Assembly: GCF_001298445.1 (NCBI RefSeq)
Contig: NZ_CP012036.1
Location: forward strand, 5,611,690 to 5,675,689
Length of the DNA stretch: 64,000 nt
Source: Nostoc piscinale CENA21
GTDB taxonomy: Bacteria; Cyanobacteriota; Cyanobacteriia; Cyanobacteriales; Nostocaceae
Direction of reading: 5' to 3'
Below are positions 38,961 through 48,515 of this stretch, piece after piece. The stretch's first letter is position 1, and each line of letters begins with the position of its first letter. Under the pieces are notes generated by a model. The model ran no database searches. It was not told where the DNA came from and saw only the letters and a list, made by a program, of their open reading frames with translations. The translations under genes were made by a program, and so were the position numbers.

Positions 38961-39979
38961 CAGCACTTTGCGTAACAGTTAGGCACAATATTTAAGAAGA
39001 TAAAGTAAAAAATAAGATGAAACCATACTCAATAGATTTAAGAGAGAAAATAATTAGTGTTTACGAAGCAGGAAATACATCAATTAGGAAAGTAGCAGCA
39101 AGATTCAAGGTAAGTAAAAATACAGTGCAAGGATTGGTAAAGCAAAAACGGGAACAAGGAACGTTACAGCCAAGACCAGCAACGGGAGGAAAAGCAAGTC
39201 AACTGTCTGGTTATGAACACCAGATAGAGGAAATGGTGGCGGAATTTCCAGATTATACCCTAGCCGAATATTGTGAATATTGGGGAGAAAAAACAGGAGT
39301 CAGATTGAGTGAGAGTGCAATGTGCAGATTTCTCCAAAAACAAGAATTGACAGTCAAAAAAAAACACTCAAAAAGCAGCCAAGGTCACAGAGAAACAACA
39401 CAAAATAAACGGTTAGAGTATTGGGAAATTATCCGGGATGTATTTGTAGATGACTTGGTGTTCCTGGACGAAATGGGAATATTGCTAGGGTTAATGCGGG
39501 AACTGGGCAGAAGTAAAAAAGGAACGCGGGTGTATGATGTCAAGCCATTTTATCGTGGAAGTCGGGTAACTGTCGTCGGGGCAATCAGCCACAAGTCCAT
39601 CCTAGCAATGAAGACATTAGACAAATCTATGACGGGTGATGACTTCAAACAATTTATTCAAGAAGAACTATTGCCTCAATTATGGCCCGGAGCAGTAGTA
39701 GTAATGGATAATTTGAGGGCACACAAGATCAAAGGTATCAAGGAGATGATAGAGTCCGTCGGTGCCAGAGTCGTTTACTTATCACCTTATTCCCCAGAAT
39801 TTAATCCCATCGAACATTTATGGTGGCAACTCAAGGCATTTATCAGAAAGTTTTCTCCACATAATAAATTTGCCGTCGAACAACTCTTAGCTCTTGGAGT
39901 ACTTTTATGCTCCAGTCAGCAACTTCAAAACTATTTTTCTCACTGCTGCTACTGTACCAGTTAGTCTCGCAAAGTGCTG
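38961..39979 (+). mobile_element. Intact IS630-type insertion sequence
   Basis: Ends are a perfect 12-base inverted repeat CAGCACTTTGCG (38961-38972) and CGCAAAGTGCTG (39968-39979), each followed outward by TA (38959-38960 and 39980-39981), the target duplication expected of IS630/Tc1-mariner elements. 1019 bases with one complete transposase. The insertion sits between cobK and an RNB-ribonuclease gene and appears to break no gene. Confidence 0.88.
39017..39964 (+). CDS. IS630 family transposase
   Basis: 315 residues. N-terminal helix-turn-helix (VAARFKVSKNTVQGLVKQKR), linker, then DDE catalytic core: first Asp in VFLDEMGI, second Asp in VVVMDNLRAHK, and Glu in YSPEFNPIEHLWWQLKAF. Full length in one frame with both inverted repeats present, so probably active or recently active. 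Confidence 0.92.
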   Translation: MKPYSIDLREKIISVYEAGNTSIRKVAARFKVSKNTVQGLVKQKREQGTLQPRPATGGKASQLSGYEHQIEEMVAEFPDYTLAEYCEYWGEKTGVRLSESAMCRFLQKQELTVKKKHSKSSQGHRETTQNKRLEYWEIIRDVFVDDLVFLDEMGILLGLMRELGRSKKGTRVYDVKPFYRGSRVTVVGAISHKSILAMKTLDKSMTGDDFKQFIQEELLPQLWPGAVVVMDNLRAHKIKGIKEMIESVGARVVYLSPYSPEFNPIEHLWWQLKAFIRKFSPHNKFAVEQLLALGVLLCSSQQLQNYFSHCCYCTS

Positions 39980-39981
39980 TA

Positions 39982-40355
39982 ATTGTTAATGTTGTGAGTA
40001 TGGGGACTAAGTAAAAATGCGCTTGCGATCGCTTCATGATAAAAGATTTTTAAGTAGTAATATTTAGCATCCGTAAATTTGATACATCAATAGCAGTAAT
40101 ATTTGTGACAATAAGTAAAGTAATTAGCTTATAAAAGTTACACTAAAAATATTGTAAGTCGAGAGATTCCACTAGACCGACACAGCTATATCTGTGCAAA
40201 TAATCGCAATTTTATCCGCGTCCATCTGCGTTTATCTGCGGTTAATTTTATTCAAACTCTATTCCATCATTTTAGTCATTTCGGTCAAACACAACTATTT
40301 TAGTTTTTGAGAGAGGATTCAAAAACTATGATTTGGTGCTGAATTACAATAAAAA
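39982..40355. other. 374-base spacer containing a second MITE-like copy
   Basis: No gene. Between the IS630 end and the RNB-ribonuclease stop; contains the family A element annotated at 40175-40286 and one GCGATCGC octamer. Otherwise featureless A+T-rich DNA. Confidence 0.5.
40175..40286. mobile_element. MITE-like element, family A, inverted and diverged copy
   Basis: 112 bases from GACCGACACAGCTATA to the complement of GACCGAAATGACTAAAA. The interior has CATCTGCGTTTATCTGCGG, the reverse complement of the interior of the unit at 24097-24197. More diverged, so probably older. Confidence 0.6.
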
Positions 40356-42416
40356 TTAATTAGCCGCGGACTGAGCTTCTTGATACATGATTTCTTGGAA
40401 TTGAATCATGTCTTTTTGTGGGTCGGCAATACTCACTTTCACTAATAACTGTTCACCCAAGGTTACAGAACGTCTAAAAGCCATTGGTAACTGCAAGCCC
40501 AAATCTTCTAATAGAATCAGTGCTAAGTTACTGTCCTCACGCAACCACATTAAGACTGTGACTGACCAAACTTGTTCAGGATGACGGCGGAGATATTCTA
40601 ATGCCCAATATCTATTAGTTTGCCGTTCTACCATTGTTACTTCTTGGGTAATGGTAGAGACAGTCATCATTACTTCTTTGAGTTGTTCGGCGGAAAAAGG
40701 CAGAACTTCGCCGCGCAGATGGGCTTTGAGTTGAAAATGAGTGAGTAAATCACTGTAGCGCCGGATGGGCGAAGTGGCTTGGGTATAAGTATCTAATCCC
40801 AAACCCGCATGACGTAGAGGTGTGATGCTCATTTCACTCTTGGGCATACACCGCCGCATTGCACAAGCACGTACAAACCCAGCAGGGAGTTGAATTAATT
40901 CTTCTTCTGGGGGCAATTCTGGCTGTGGCTGACCACGGAAGGGCAGAGGTATATTATGAGTTTGACCGTAACGGGCGGCGACTTCACCAGCAAGAATCAT
41001 CATTTCTGCTACCAGTTGCCGTGATGAGGAATCGTCTAAGATATCAATACTAATATCGTCACCTTTGACTTTAATCATTGCCTCTGGCATATTGATGCTG
41101 ATGGCTCCTTGGTTGTAACGCCAAGATTTGCGTTTGATTGCCCAATTTGCGATCGCGGCAATTTCTGGTTCTGCTTGCACGCCTAATTCCAGCATCTCAT
41201 CGACATCTTCATAGGTGAGGCGATATGTCGGTTTAATCAAGCTGGCGTGAATGCTGTAATCTTCTACTGCCCCATTGCTATCTAGAATAATCCCAAAGCT
41301 GAGGGCGCAACAAATTCTCCCCTGTACCAAACTCATCGGCCCAGTCGCCAAGATTTCTGGGAACATGGGAACCATCCCTGTGGGTAAATAAACCGTACTT
41401 CCCCGCTTTCTGGCTTCTAAATCTAAGTCATCTTCTGGTTCTAACCAGCGCGTCGGGTCAGCAATATGTACCCACAATCTTTCTTGACCATCACTGAGTG
41501 ATTCCCAACTCAGACCATCATCTATCTCAGTGGTACTTTCATCATCAATTGTGTAAACCTTTAGATGAGTCAAATCCAGGCGATTTGCATCCAAGTCTGT
41601 TGTTGGGGAATCCAAACGCTGTTGCGCCACTTCTAATACCTTGCTAGTAAACTGAACAGGAATTGACGAACGACGCAGGAACAAGTTTTCATAAGGACTC
41701 CACCAGCCCAGGTCTACTAATAATTGAAAAGCTCCTTGGGGGGTTCCAGGCCGCCCCAGCATATTCATCGTTTCTAAGACTGGTGCTGGAGGAGGATACG
41801 CCCTAGATAGCGCATCATATTTTACTCCCTCCCGCACAATATCAGCCATTAAAGCTGCGTATTTTTCTAATGCTTCTAGACGATGGCGATCGTGTCTTTG
41901 CCATTCTACCGCTTCACCTTTGAGTGCTTGTTCTACACGCACTAAAAATTCTTGCTGTCCCTTGGCTTTGAGGGTTTCTACTTCTATCTGATGTTTACGT
42001 TCGGCTACTTGGGCGGTTGTGCGCGGTTCATAAGCATCGCCTTTTTGCTTGAAGTAGAGTTTGTCATCTGATAACAAGCAATGGGCTGCATAACAAGGGG
42101 CTGGTTCTGATTCGGAAAACAGCAGATTCGCCATTTGCGATGGGGTGACTGCTTCTCCATCTTCCACCAATAATTCCCAAGCCACTTCTAAGCTAGATGG
42201 GTCTAAATATGGTTTGACTTCTTCGAGAAATTTTGGAATTTCAGAGGACTTGTAGGTTTGTCCGTTAACTGTATATGTAATTTGTCTCGGCGCGAGGCTG
42301 TGGGATTGACCACGTTCATCTACCACAAACCAACGGGTCTTACCATCTGGACGATCTACCACACCCAGACGGCGATCGCCTTGAACCCTAAATTCAACTA
42401 GCGTCCCCTTCTCCAC
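40356..42416 (-). CDS. RNB-domain ribonuclease (RNase II/R family)
   Basis: 686 residues. N-terminal cold-shock-like segment (VEFRVQGDRRLGVVDRPDG), then the RNB catalytic core: TIDDESTTEIDDGLSW and HIADPTRWLEPEDDLDLEAR carry the acidic metal ligands, and RGSTVYLPTG and CALSFG follow. The S1-like end is short. It digests RNA 3' to 5'. Cyanobacterial members include Zam of Synechocystis. Located just downstream of the L33/S18 genes, possibly in one transcript. Confidence 0.9.
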   Translation of the reverse strand: MEKGTLVEFRVQGDRRLGVVDRPDGKTRWFVVDERGQSHSLAPRQITYTVNGQTYKSSEIPKFLEEVKPYLDPSSLEVAWELLVEDGEAVTPSQMANLLFSESEPAPCYAAHCLLSDDKLYFKQKGDAYEPRTTAQVAERKHQIEVETLKAKGQQEFLVRVEQALKGEAVEWQRHDRHRLEALEKYAALMADIVREGVKYDALSRAYPPPAPVLETMNMLGRPGTPQGAFQLLVDLGWWSPYENLFLRRSSIPVQFTSKVLEVAQQRLDSPTTDLDANRLDLTHLKVYTIDDESTTEIDDGLSWESLSDGQERLWVHIADPTRWLEPEDDLDLEARKRGSTVYLPTGMVPMFPEILATGPMSLVQGRICCALSFGIILDSNGAVEDYSIHASLIKPTYRLTYEDVDEMLELGVQAEPEIAAIANWAIKRKSWRYNQGAISINMPEAMIKVKGDDISIDILDDSSSRQLVAEMMILAGEVAARYGQTHNIPLPFRGQPQPELPPEEELIQLPAGFVRACAMRRCMPKSEMSITPLRHAGLGLDTYTQATSPIRRYSDLLTHFQLKAHLRGEVLPFSAEQLKEVMMTVSTITQEVTMVERQTNRYWALEYLRRHPEQVWSVTVLMWLREDSNLALILLEDLGLQLPMAFRRSVTLGEQLLVKVSIADPQKDMIQFQEIMYQEAQSAAN

Positions 42417-42602
42417 AACTCTCGCACTCTTATAATTTTAGATTTTAGATTTCGGATTTTAGATTATATAATCTCGAATCCCAGAAAATTTTATGTAGGA
42501 ACCAATTTTACACTTTAATTATTCAGATTAGAGATTTTGGACTTAGAAAGACAAAGCTTTTCCTGTTAATCCAAAATCTAAAATCCTAATCTTAAAATTG
42601 AT

Positions 42603-42818
42603 TTAGCCTTCAGCGTTGATGAACGGTAACAATGCGACAATCCGCGCCCGTTTAATTGCTAATGTTAAGTCTCGCTGTTGCTGACAAGTCAGCCCAGTAA
42701 TCCGCCGAGGTAGAATTTTACCCCGTTCGGTAATAAACTTACGCAGTAAATCAACATCCTTGTAATCAATTGGCTCTCCTGGCTTAATTGGAGACAGACG
42801 ACGACGATAGTAACTCAT
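42603..42818 (-). CDS. rpsR: 30S ribosomal protein S18
   Basis: 71 residues, normal length. Contains YKDVDLLRKFITERGKILPR and TGLTCQQQRDLTLAIKRARI, the S18 core. Starts two bases after the L33 stop, so coupled with rpmG. Confidence 0.96.
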   Translation of the reverse strand: MSYYRRRLSPIKPGEPIDYKDVDLLRKFITERGKILPRRITGLTCQQQRDLTLAIKRARIVALLPFINAEG

Positions 42819-42820
42819 CT

Positions 42821-43015
42821 TTACTTGATTTCCTTATGAACGGTATGTTTGTTGCAGTGGGTACAGAACTTGTTCAGTTCTAGACGGTTGGTCGTATTAC
42901 GACGGTTTTTCATGGTGGTATACCGGGACACACCAGGAGAACGCTTGTCAGGGTTGCTACGACACTCGGTACATTCTAGTGTCACTATTATGCGGACACC
43001 TTTACTCTTAGCCAT
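42821..43015 (-). CDS. rpmG: 50S ribosomal protein L33
   Basis: 64 residues. Zinc-type L33 with CTEC and CTHC pairs intact (VTLECTECRSNPDKRSPG, LNKFCTHCNKHTVHKE). Immediately upstream of rpsR, the usual cyanobacterial order. Confidence 0.96.
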   Translation of the reverse strand: MAKSKGVRIIVTLECTECRSNPDKRSPGVSRYTTMKNRRNTTNRLELNKFCTHCNKHTVHKEIK

Positions 43016-43059
43016 AATCTTACAAACAGTAAAGCCTGAAGAGAAATTTACACAAATGA

Positions 43060-43617
43060 CTATCTTCGCACATTTCGTTGCAAAGTATCAACTAAACGCT
43101 TGATTTTGATATCGAGCGAGTAGCCCCGACGCGATGAAACTATAAAAGTTCTAGCGTAACGGTCATGCAAAGCTTGCCGTAACTGGGGATCGGAGAAAGC
43201 TGCACCACAGTCTATTGCCAGAGGAAGTAATAGCAGTATAGCAGTGGGATTTGCTCTCAGGTTGCCAAGGGCGATCGACACCAACAAAGCACCAAAGCCA
43301 ATTATAGCTTCTCGCTTCACCAGTGCCAGCAACTCTGGAATTCTCCCGACTACTTGCCCATTTTCTACTTCTAGGATTTTCAAGTCAAAAGCCCAGCGTC
43401 CTAAACTTTGCCCTCGATTATTAAATACCACCACTACCCGTAAAATCAGCCAACAAAAGATAAAAACTAAAATCTGGATAAATTGAATACCAAGGCTACT
43501 ACTCCCAAATAGGGAACTGACTAACCAAGCACCTAAAAAATCCAGCCCCAAAGCCAGACCTCGCCGCCAAATCTCGGCTTTGGGATAGTGTTTTTGCGGA
43601 GTTCTTTCGATAGTCAT
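43060..43617 (-). CDS. RDD-family membrane protein
   Basis: 185 residues from the ATG at 43615-43617; the frame is open to 43689, but that stretch is GGCAGGAGG-type repeat. RDD signature RRGLALGLDFLGAWLVSSLF near the N-terminus, three or so membrane segments, and RGQSLGRWAFDLKILEVENG. Function of the family is loosely linked to ion transport. Ends just upstream of rpmG on the same strand. Confidence 0.85.
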   Translation of the reverse strand: MTIERTPQKHYPKAEIWRRGLALGLDFLGAWLVSSLFGSSSLGIQFIQILVFIFCWLILRVVVVFNNRGQSLGRWAFDLKILEVENGQVVGRIPELLALVKREAIIGFGALLVSIALGNLRANPTAILLLLPLAIDCGAAFSDPQLRQALHDRYARTFIVSSRRGYSLDIKIKRLVDTLQRNVRR

Positions 43618-43866
43618 ATTAAATAGGTAAGTAGGTGGGTATGAATATTTATCGTTAGGGAAAGGCAGGAGGCAGGAGGCAGAAGGCAAGAGGGTTTAGG
43701 GCAAATTTACTTTTATTTACATACTTCGGTTTTTTTACGCCTTTCTACTTATTTTTATTTAGCAGTTGGGAAATAATCTATGCTTCTCTTCTTAATATTA
43801 AAGTGATAGCTGGGTGCTTGCTTTGCGGAAAAAGCCCGAAATCACGCCTAATAAACATAAAACAGT

Positions 43867-44058
43867 ATGACTGAGGAAAATCAACCATAAGAGGAAAAGT
43901 TTGACCCAGCAACAGATAATAGAGATTGGTCAGCAGCAGCCACAGAATTAGCTTGTTTTGCACTTGCTAGAAGTAAAGGAAAGCGGTTAGTTAAAATTAT
44001 CAATACTGGAAATGAGCCGCTACCATTTATTTGTATTTTTGAGGATTACCCAGAATGA
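43867..44058 (+). pseudogene. Small gene with an early nonsense codon, coupled to the next gene
   Basis: ATG at 43867 opens MTEENQP, then TAA at 43888-43890, after which the same frame runs on as good coding sequence (EEKFDPATDNRDWSAAATEL, ARSKGKRLVKIINTGNE, ICIFEDYPE) to a TGA at 44056-44058. That stop overlaps the next start as ATGA, the usual sign of translational coupling. One base change (CAA or GAA to TAA) explains it; removing a homopolymer base does not. No alternative start is seen after the stop. Unknown function, about 63 residues if intact. Confidence 0.5.
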
Positions 44059-44306
44059 CATCCACAGGGACAACTGCTAATCAAATCCCCGTTAGCATCC
44101 TCATTCCGATGCTAAGTGCTATTGATGACCGTGATTATCAGCTTTTTAAAGAATTAGAAAATACTTTTGTTACTCAGTATGGTGTTGAGGTGTGGCAAGA
44201 TGTTTTTAATTTCCGCATCTTACCAGCCCTTGATCAGCAATCTAATAAATGGCTACTACAATCATGGTGTAGTAATGGAATTATAAGTGTTCAGGATATA
44301 GCTTGA
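44055..44306 (+). CDS. Hypothetical protein, coupled to upstream small gene
   Basis: 83 residues. Overlaps the preceding frame by four bases (ATGA). Contains LIPMLSAIDDRDYQLFKELE and NFRILPALDQQSNKWLLQSW; helical, soluble, no known domain. Lies 34 bases before moeA on the same strand, so may share its transcript. Confidence 0.6.
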   Translation: MTSTGTTANQIPVSILIPMLSAIDDRDYQLFKELENTFVTQYGVEVWQDVFNFRILPALDQQSNKWLLQSWCSNGIISVQDIA

Positions 44307-44340
44307 ATATTTTTAAGTTGCATTACCAGAGTCTTTCACC

Positions 44341-45582
44341 ATGTTGCAAGTTAGCGATGTAGAAGCAGTTATTTCAAATTTGGTACAACCGTTAGATCCT
44401 AGACGGGATATAGAAATTGTAGATTTATTGGCGGCAAGCGATCGCATTCTGGCAAACCCCATTACCAGTCAGCTAGACTTTCCCCATTGGGATAATTCAG
44501 CGATGGATGGCTACGCAGTCCGTTACGCAGATGTACAGCAAGCTAACGCCCAACAACCAGCAATTTTAGATATTGTTGAAGAAATTCCCGCAGGATATCA
44601 ACCAAAAACCACAATTCAACCAGGACAAGCAGCGCGAATTTTTACTGGTGCAGTAATTCCAACAGGTGCGGATACTGTAGTTATGCAAGAAAGGACAAGC
44701 CGCGAGGAAAATCGTGTGTTGATTCAAGTCGCACCACAACCAAAAGAATATGTCAGACACAAAGGATCTTATTATCAAGCCGGAAATCAACTTTTACCCG
44801 CCGGAATCAAATTAAAAGCGGCGGAAATTGCTGTTTTAGCAGCAGCACAATGTCCCCAAGTCAAAGTTTACCGCCGTCCAAAAGTTGCAATTTTTTCTAC
44901 TGGTGATGAATTAGTTACACCAAATACACCATTACAACCAGGACAAATTGTTGATTCTAATAATTATGCTCTGGCAACTTTAGTTAAAGAAACTGGTGCA
45001 GAGCCTTTATTATTAGGCATTGTGAAAGATAATCCTGTGGCTTTACAAGAAACCATTGCTTACGCCATAGCAAATGCTGATATTGTGCTTTCTTCTGGGG
45101 GGGTTTCTGTTGGTGAATATGATTATGTAGATAAAATTCTGGAAGATTTAGGGGCAGAAATTCATATTCGCGCTGTGGAAATGACACCAGGAAAACCATT
45201 AACTGTGGCGAATTTCCCTCAGCAAAATTCAGCCATTTATTTTGGTTTACCGGGAAATCCTGTTTCAGCTTTAGTAACTTTTTGGCGATTTGTACAACCT
45301 ACAATTAAAAAATTAGCTGGACTTTCTGAAGGCTGGGAGGCAAAATTTATTAAGGTGCGATCGCATGATGAACTACGCGCCAATGGTAAACGCGAAACTT
45401 ATATTTGGGGAAAATTAAATTTAGTTGCTGACGTTTACGAATTTCACACAGCTGGTGGTACTCATAATTCTGGCAACTTAATTAACTTAGCTCAAACTAA
45501 TGCCTTAGCAGTTTTATCAGTAGGTCAAACCTTAATTACAGCAGGCGAAGAAGTACAAGTCTTATTAATTGCTGCTGTGTAA
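44341..45582 (+). CDS. moeA: Molybdopterin molybdenumtransferase MoeA
   Basis: 413 residues. MoeA hallmarks: DFPHWDNSAMDGYAVRYADV, GQAARIFTGAVIPTGADTVV, IFSTGDELV, SSGGVSVGEYDYV, MTPGKPLTVANF and GLPGNPVSALVTFW. It inserts molybdate into adenylated molybdopterin, the last step to Moco, needed for nitrate reductase. Full length and undamaged. Its link to the modA/RHH-Mop pair about 9 kb away is functional, not positional. Confidence 0.94.
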   Translation: MLQVSDVEAVISNLVQPLDPRRDIEIVDLLAASDRILANPITSQLDFPHWDNSAMDGYAVRYADVQQANAQQPAILDIVEEIPAGYQPKTTIQPGQAARIFTGAVIPTGADTVVMQERTSREENRVLIQVAPQPKEYVRHKGSYYQAGNQLLPAGIKLKAAEIAVLAAAQCPQVKVYRRPKVAIFSTGDELVTPNTPLQPGQIVDSNNYALATLVKETGAEPLLLGIVKDNPVALQETIAYAIANADIVLSSGGVSVGEYDYVDKILEDLGAEIHIRAVEMTPGKPLTVANFPQQNSAIYFGLPGNPVSALVTFWRFVQPTIKKLAGLSEGWEAKFIKVRSHDELRANGKRETYIWGKLNLVADVYEFHTAGGTHNSGNLINLAQTNALAVLSVGQTLITAGEEVQVLLIAAV

Positions 45583-45686
45583 ATCTTGAATTTTGACTTC
45601 ACGGTTGGGTGTGTACACATATCTAAAACCCTCCTACCTTCTGCCTCCTGCCTTTTCCAAACTACAAATATTCACGCCGCTTTACT

Positions 45687-46711
45687 TTAATACCTAATAC
45701 GTGGGTCAACGTAAGCATTAATAATATCAATTAAAATGCTTGCCCCCACAACGATCGCACCAAAAAATACCAAAACACCTTGGACTGTGGGATAATCGCG
45801 ATCGCTGATTGCTTGATATAAGCGATTAGCTAAACCAGGCCAAGAAAATGTCACTTCTGTTAAAATCGCACCACCCAACAACGAAGCAAAGGTCAAGCCT
45901 AACACCGTAATTACGGGAATTAAGGCATTCTTTAAAGCATGAGAGACTAAAATTTTATTTTCTGCAATTCCTCTCGCCCTAGCCGCTTCTACATAGTCTG
46001 CACGCAGGGTTTGTTTTAAATTAACCCGGACAATACGCTCAAAAATGCCACTGAGCAAAATTCCCAAAGTCAAACTCGGTAGGGCAAGATGGTGCAAAGA
46101 AGCAAAAAACTGCGTCAAATTACCACTCAACAAACTATCAAAGGTATATAAGCCGGTAATTGGTGATGGTGGCGGTAGTGTCGGCGGAAAACGGTTCGAG
46201 TTAGGAAACCAACCCAATTGCACAGAAAAAACTAGCTGTAACAGCATTCCCGCCCAAAACATTGGTAAAGCGTAAGTAATAATTCCAAATAACCTTCCAC
46301 CTATATCAAAATAAGTTCCTGGACGAGAAGCGGAAAGCGTACCTACCAAAATCCCAACAATTAGCGCAACTGCCATACTAAATACAGCTAACTCCACTGT
46401 TGCGGGGAAATACTGTCCGATGATGTCCCAAACATTTTGTCCGCGACTGGTTAAAGAAGTTCCTAAATCAAACCGCAGTAAATTACCTAAATAATTTAAA
46501 TACTGCAACCAAATAGGTAAATTTAATCCTAATTGCTTGCGTAATTCTTCCTTTGCTGCTTCTGGCGCACGTCCACCCAAAATCGCATCAGCAGGATCTC
46601 CGGGTGTCGCGCGTAATAATAAAAATACGATAGTATGATAGTTAAAAGTTGTAATGGCGCTAGGAGCAACCGCGAAACAATGTAATATTGTAGGGCTTTT
46701 GAGCGAGACAT
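45687..46711 (-). pseudogene. Peptide/nickel ABC permease (DppB type), frameshifted near its start
   Basis: The N-terminal 28 residues (MSRSKALQYYIVSRLLLAPL...) are in one frame from the ATG at 46709-46711; the rest, from VFLLLRATPGDPADAILGG on, is in another. The shift is within about 46628-46640 and needs one added base (or two removed), so it differs from the homopolymer cases elsewhere. Repaired length about 341 residues, normal for DppB/OppB, with the membrane-embedded core and EAARARGIAENKIL ATPase-contact loop intact. Follows the matching binding protein. No second permease (DppC) or ATPase is adjacent. Confidence 0.82.
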
Positions 46712-46720
46712 ATTTTAGTT

Positions 46721-46855
46721 ATTTGTCATTAGTCACTTGTACTGAGCGTTCGCGCAGCGTCTCCGACAGGAGAAGCCAAAGTATTAGTCATTGGTCATTT
46801 GCCATTCGTTATTTGTGAAATAGAATACAAAAGACGAAGGACAAATGACAAAGGA
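46721..46855. repeat. Short repeats between binding protein and permease
   Basis: GTCATTAGTC/GTCATTGGTC units flank an inserted GAGCGTTCGCGCAGCGTC-type sequence near 46744-46776. Both are spacer repeats typical of Nostocales. They separate two genes of one operon. Confidence 0.65.
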
Positions 46856-46862
46856 CTATTAA

Positions 46863-48515
46863 CTATTTTTTGATTGTTTTATAAATCAAGTTCTGAGTAG
46901 GGTCAAGCTGCACGTTACTAACACCTTTTTGAGCAAATACATAGTCTTTGTTTTGCCAAAGGGGAACGTAAGGTACATCATTTAGTACTTGGGTTTGAAT
47001 TTGAGCAAAAATTTGCCCTCGTGCGCTAGGATTTTGTTCTTTGCGTTGTTGGTCGATGAGTTTATTCATGGTTTCGCTATAGTAAAACGAACCTTGAGTT
47101 TGACTACCGCCATCTTCACAACCTTTCGCATCAGACCCTTTTTGACAAGCTAAGAAAGGTTGTACATAGTTATCTGGATCTAAAAAGTCAGGATACCAAT
47201 CAAGCAAAGCTGCGGGATATAAACCTTTAGAAATGTCTTTAAAGAAAGTCGGCCCTTCGACTGTGTTGACTTCTAATTGGACAATGCCATCCATTTTAGT
47301 ATCAGCCAGTGATTTGAGTGTTTGCGCTGCTAAACTGCGAGTCGGTGAACTAGAAGGATACCAAACAGGAATTTTGACAGGATTATCTTTAGAGTAGCCA
47401 GCTTTAGTGAGTAATTCCTTGGCTTGATCAAATTTACCGTCACCATATTTATCTTTAAATAATGGTTGGGAAACGTTGAATGTAGTCGGAATCATACTAT
47501 AAAGTGGATCAGCCTGACCGTATAAAACTCGCTCATTTAATAGTTGACGGTCGATAATTGCTGCGATCGCTTGTCTAACTTCTGGTTTATCTAAAGGTTT
47601 TTGATTGCGATTTAATACCAGATAACTTACTACACTACCTTGGGCTGTAATCGCTTGCCAATCTCCTTTTTTACCACCTTCTTCTAAGCTGCGAATTTGG
47701 TCAGGTTGTAGTGATAAATAAGCAACATCTACTGCACCTGTACGAAAAGCATTAAACAAGTTAACTGGACTGGTTTGAATTTGGACATTAATACCTTGAT
47801 TTACGGGTTTTTCTCCCCAATATTTATCAAATACATCCATCCGCAGTGAATCTGTCCCATACTGCGCTAATTTATAAGGGCCAGTCCCAACAAATGTATT
47901 GGGTTTGAATTTACCAGCACCTATTTCATAAGCTTTGGGTGAAACTGCACAAACTCCTGAAAATGCCAGTAATGAGGGAAATGCTGCAAAGGGTTTTTTG
48001 AGTTTAATTGTTAACTCATTTTCACCCGTGGCAGTTACGGAAGCTACTGTATCAGCTAATAAAAAAGAAGGTTTACCTTTATTTTCAATAAATCGCTTAA
48101 TACTAAACTCCATTGCTTTAGCGTTGAAGGGTGTGCCATCGTGAAACACAACTCCTTGGCGTAGTGGGATAGTGTAAGTTAAACCATCTTTGCTGACTTT
48201 AGGTAAACTTGTCGCCAGTTGGGGTTTAATTTCTGTGCTACCTGGTTCGTAAGTATAAAGGCGATCGCTCATATTAAACACTAAACCCAAAGATGCCAAC
48301 TCGTAAGCATCTGCTGGATCTAATGTCCTCGGCTTGGCAGTTGTCCCAATCGTAATACGACCATCACCCCCAGGCGTATTGGCATTACTCGACGGCGTGG
48401 TATTCGCTTGTTGTCGCGTACCACAACTAATGACTAAAAACAAACACAGACAGAACAGAGAAACGAATTGAGTCAACCGACCCCATCTTCGTACAGACAA
48501 GGGAAACAAAGTCAT
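46863..48515 (-). CDS. Peptide ABC transporter binding lipoprotein (family 5)
   Basis: 550 residues. Signal peptide with lipobox FLVISC (Cys31), Ser/Asn-rich spacer, then an SBP family 5 body: GTTAKPRTLDPADAYELAS, LRQGVVFHDGTPFNA, GTGPYKLAQYGTDSLRM and DWYPDFLDPDNYVQPFL. Binds short peptides or similar solutes in the periplasm. Upstream partner of the DppB-like permease on the same strand. Complete and undamaged. Confidence 0.92.
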   Translation of the reverse strand: MTLFPLSVRRWGRLTQFVSLFCLCLFLVISCGTRQQANTTPSSNANTPGGDGRITIGTTAKPRTLDPADAYELASLGLVFNMSDRLYTYEPGSTEIKPQLATSLPKVSKDGLTYTIPLRQGVVFHDGTPFNAKAMEFSIKRFIENKGKPSFLLADTVASVTATGENELTIKLKKPFAAFPSLLAFSGVCAVSPKAYEIGAGKFKPNTFVGTGPYKLAQYGTDSLRMDVFDKYWGEKPVNQGINVQIQTSPVNLFNAFRTGAVDVAYLSLQPDQIRSLEEGGKKGDWQAITAQGSVVSYLVLNRNQKPLDKPEVRQAIAAIIDRQLLNERVLYGQADPLYSMIPTTFNVSQPLFKDKYGDGKFDQAKELLTKAGYSKDNPVKIPVWYPSSSPTRSLAAQTLKSLADTKMDGIVQLEVNTVEGPTFFKDISKGLYPAALLDWYPDFLDPDNYVQPFLACQKGSDAKGCEDGGSQTQGSFYYSETMNKLIDQQRKEQNPSARGQIFAQIQTQVLNDVPYVPLWQNKDYVFAQKGVSNVQLDPTQNLIYKTIKK

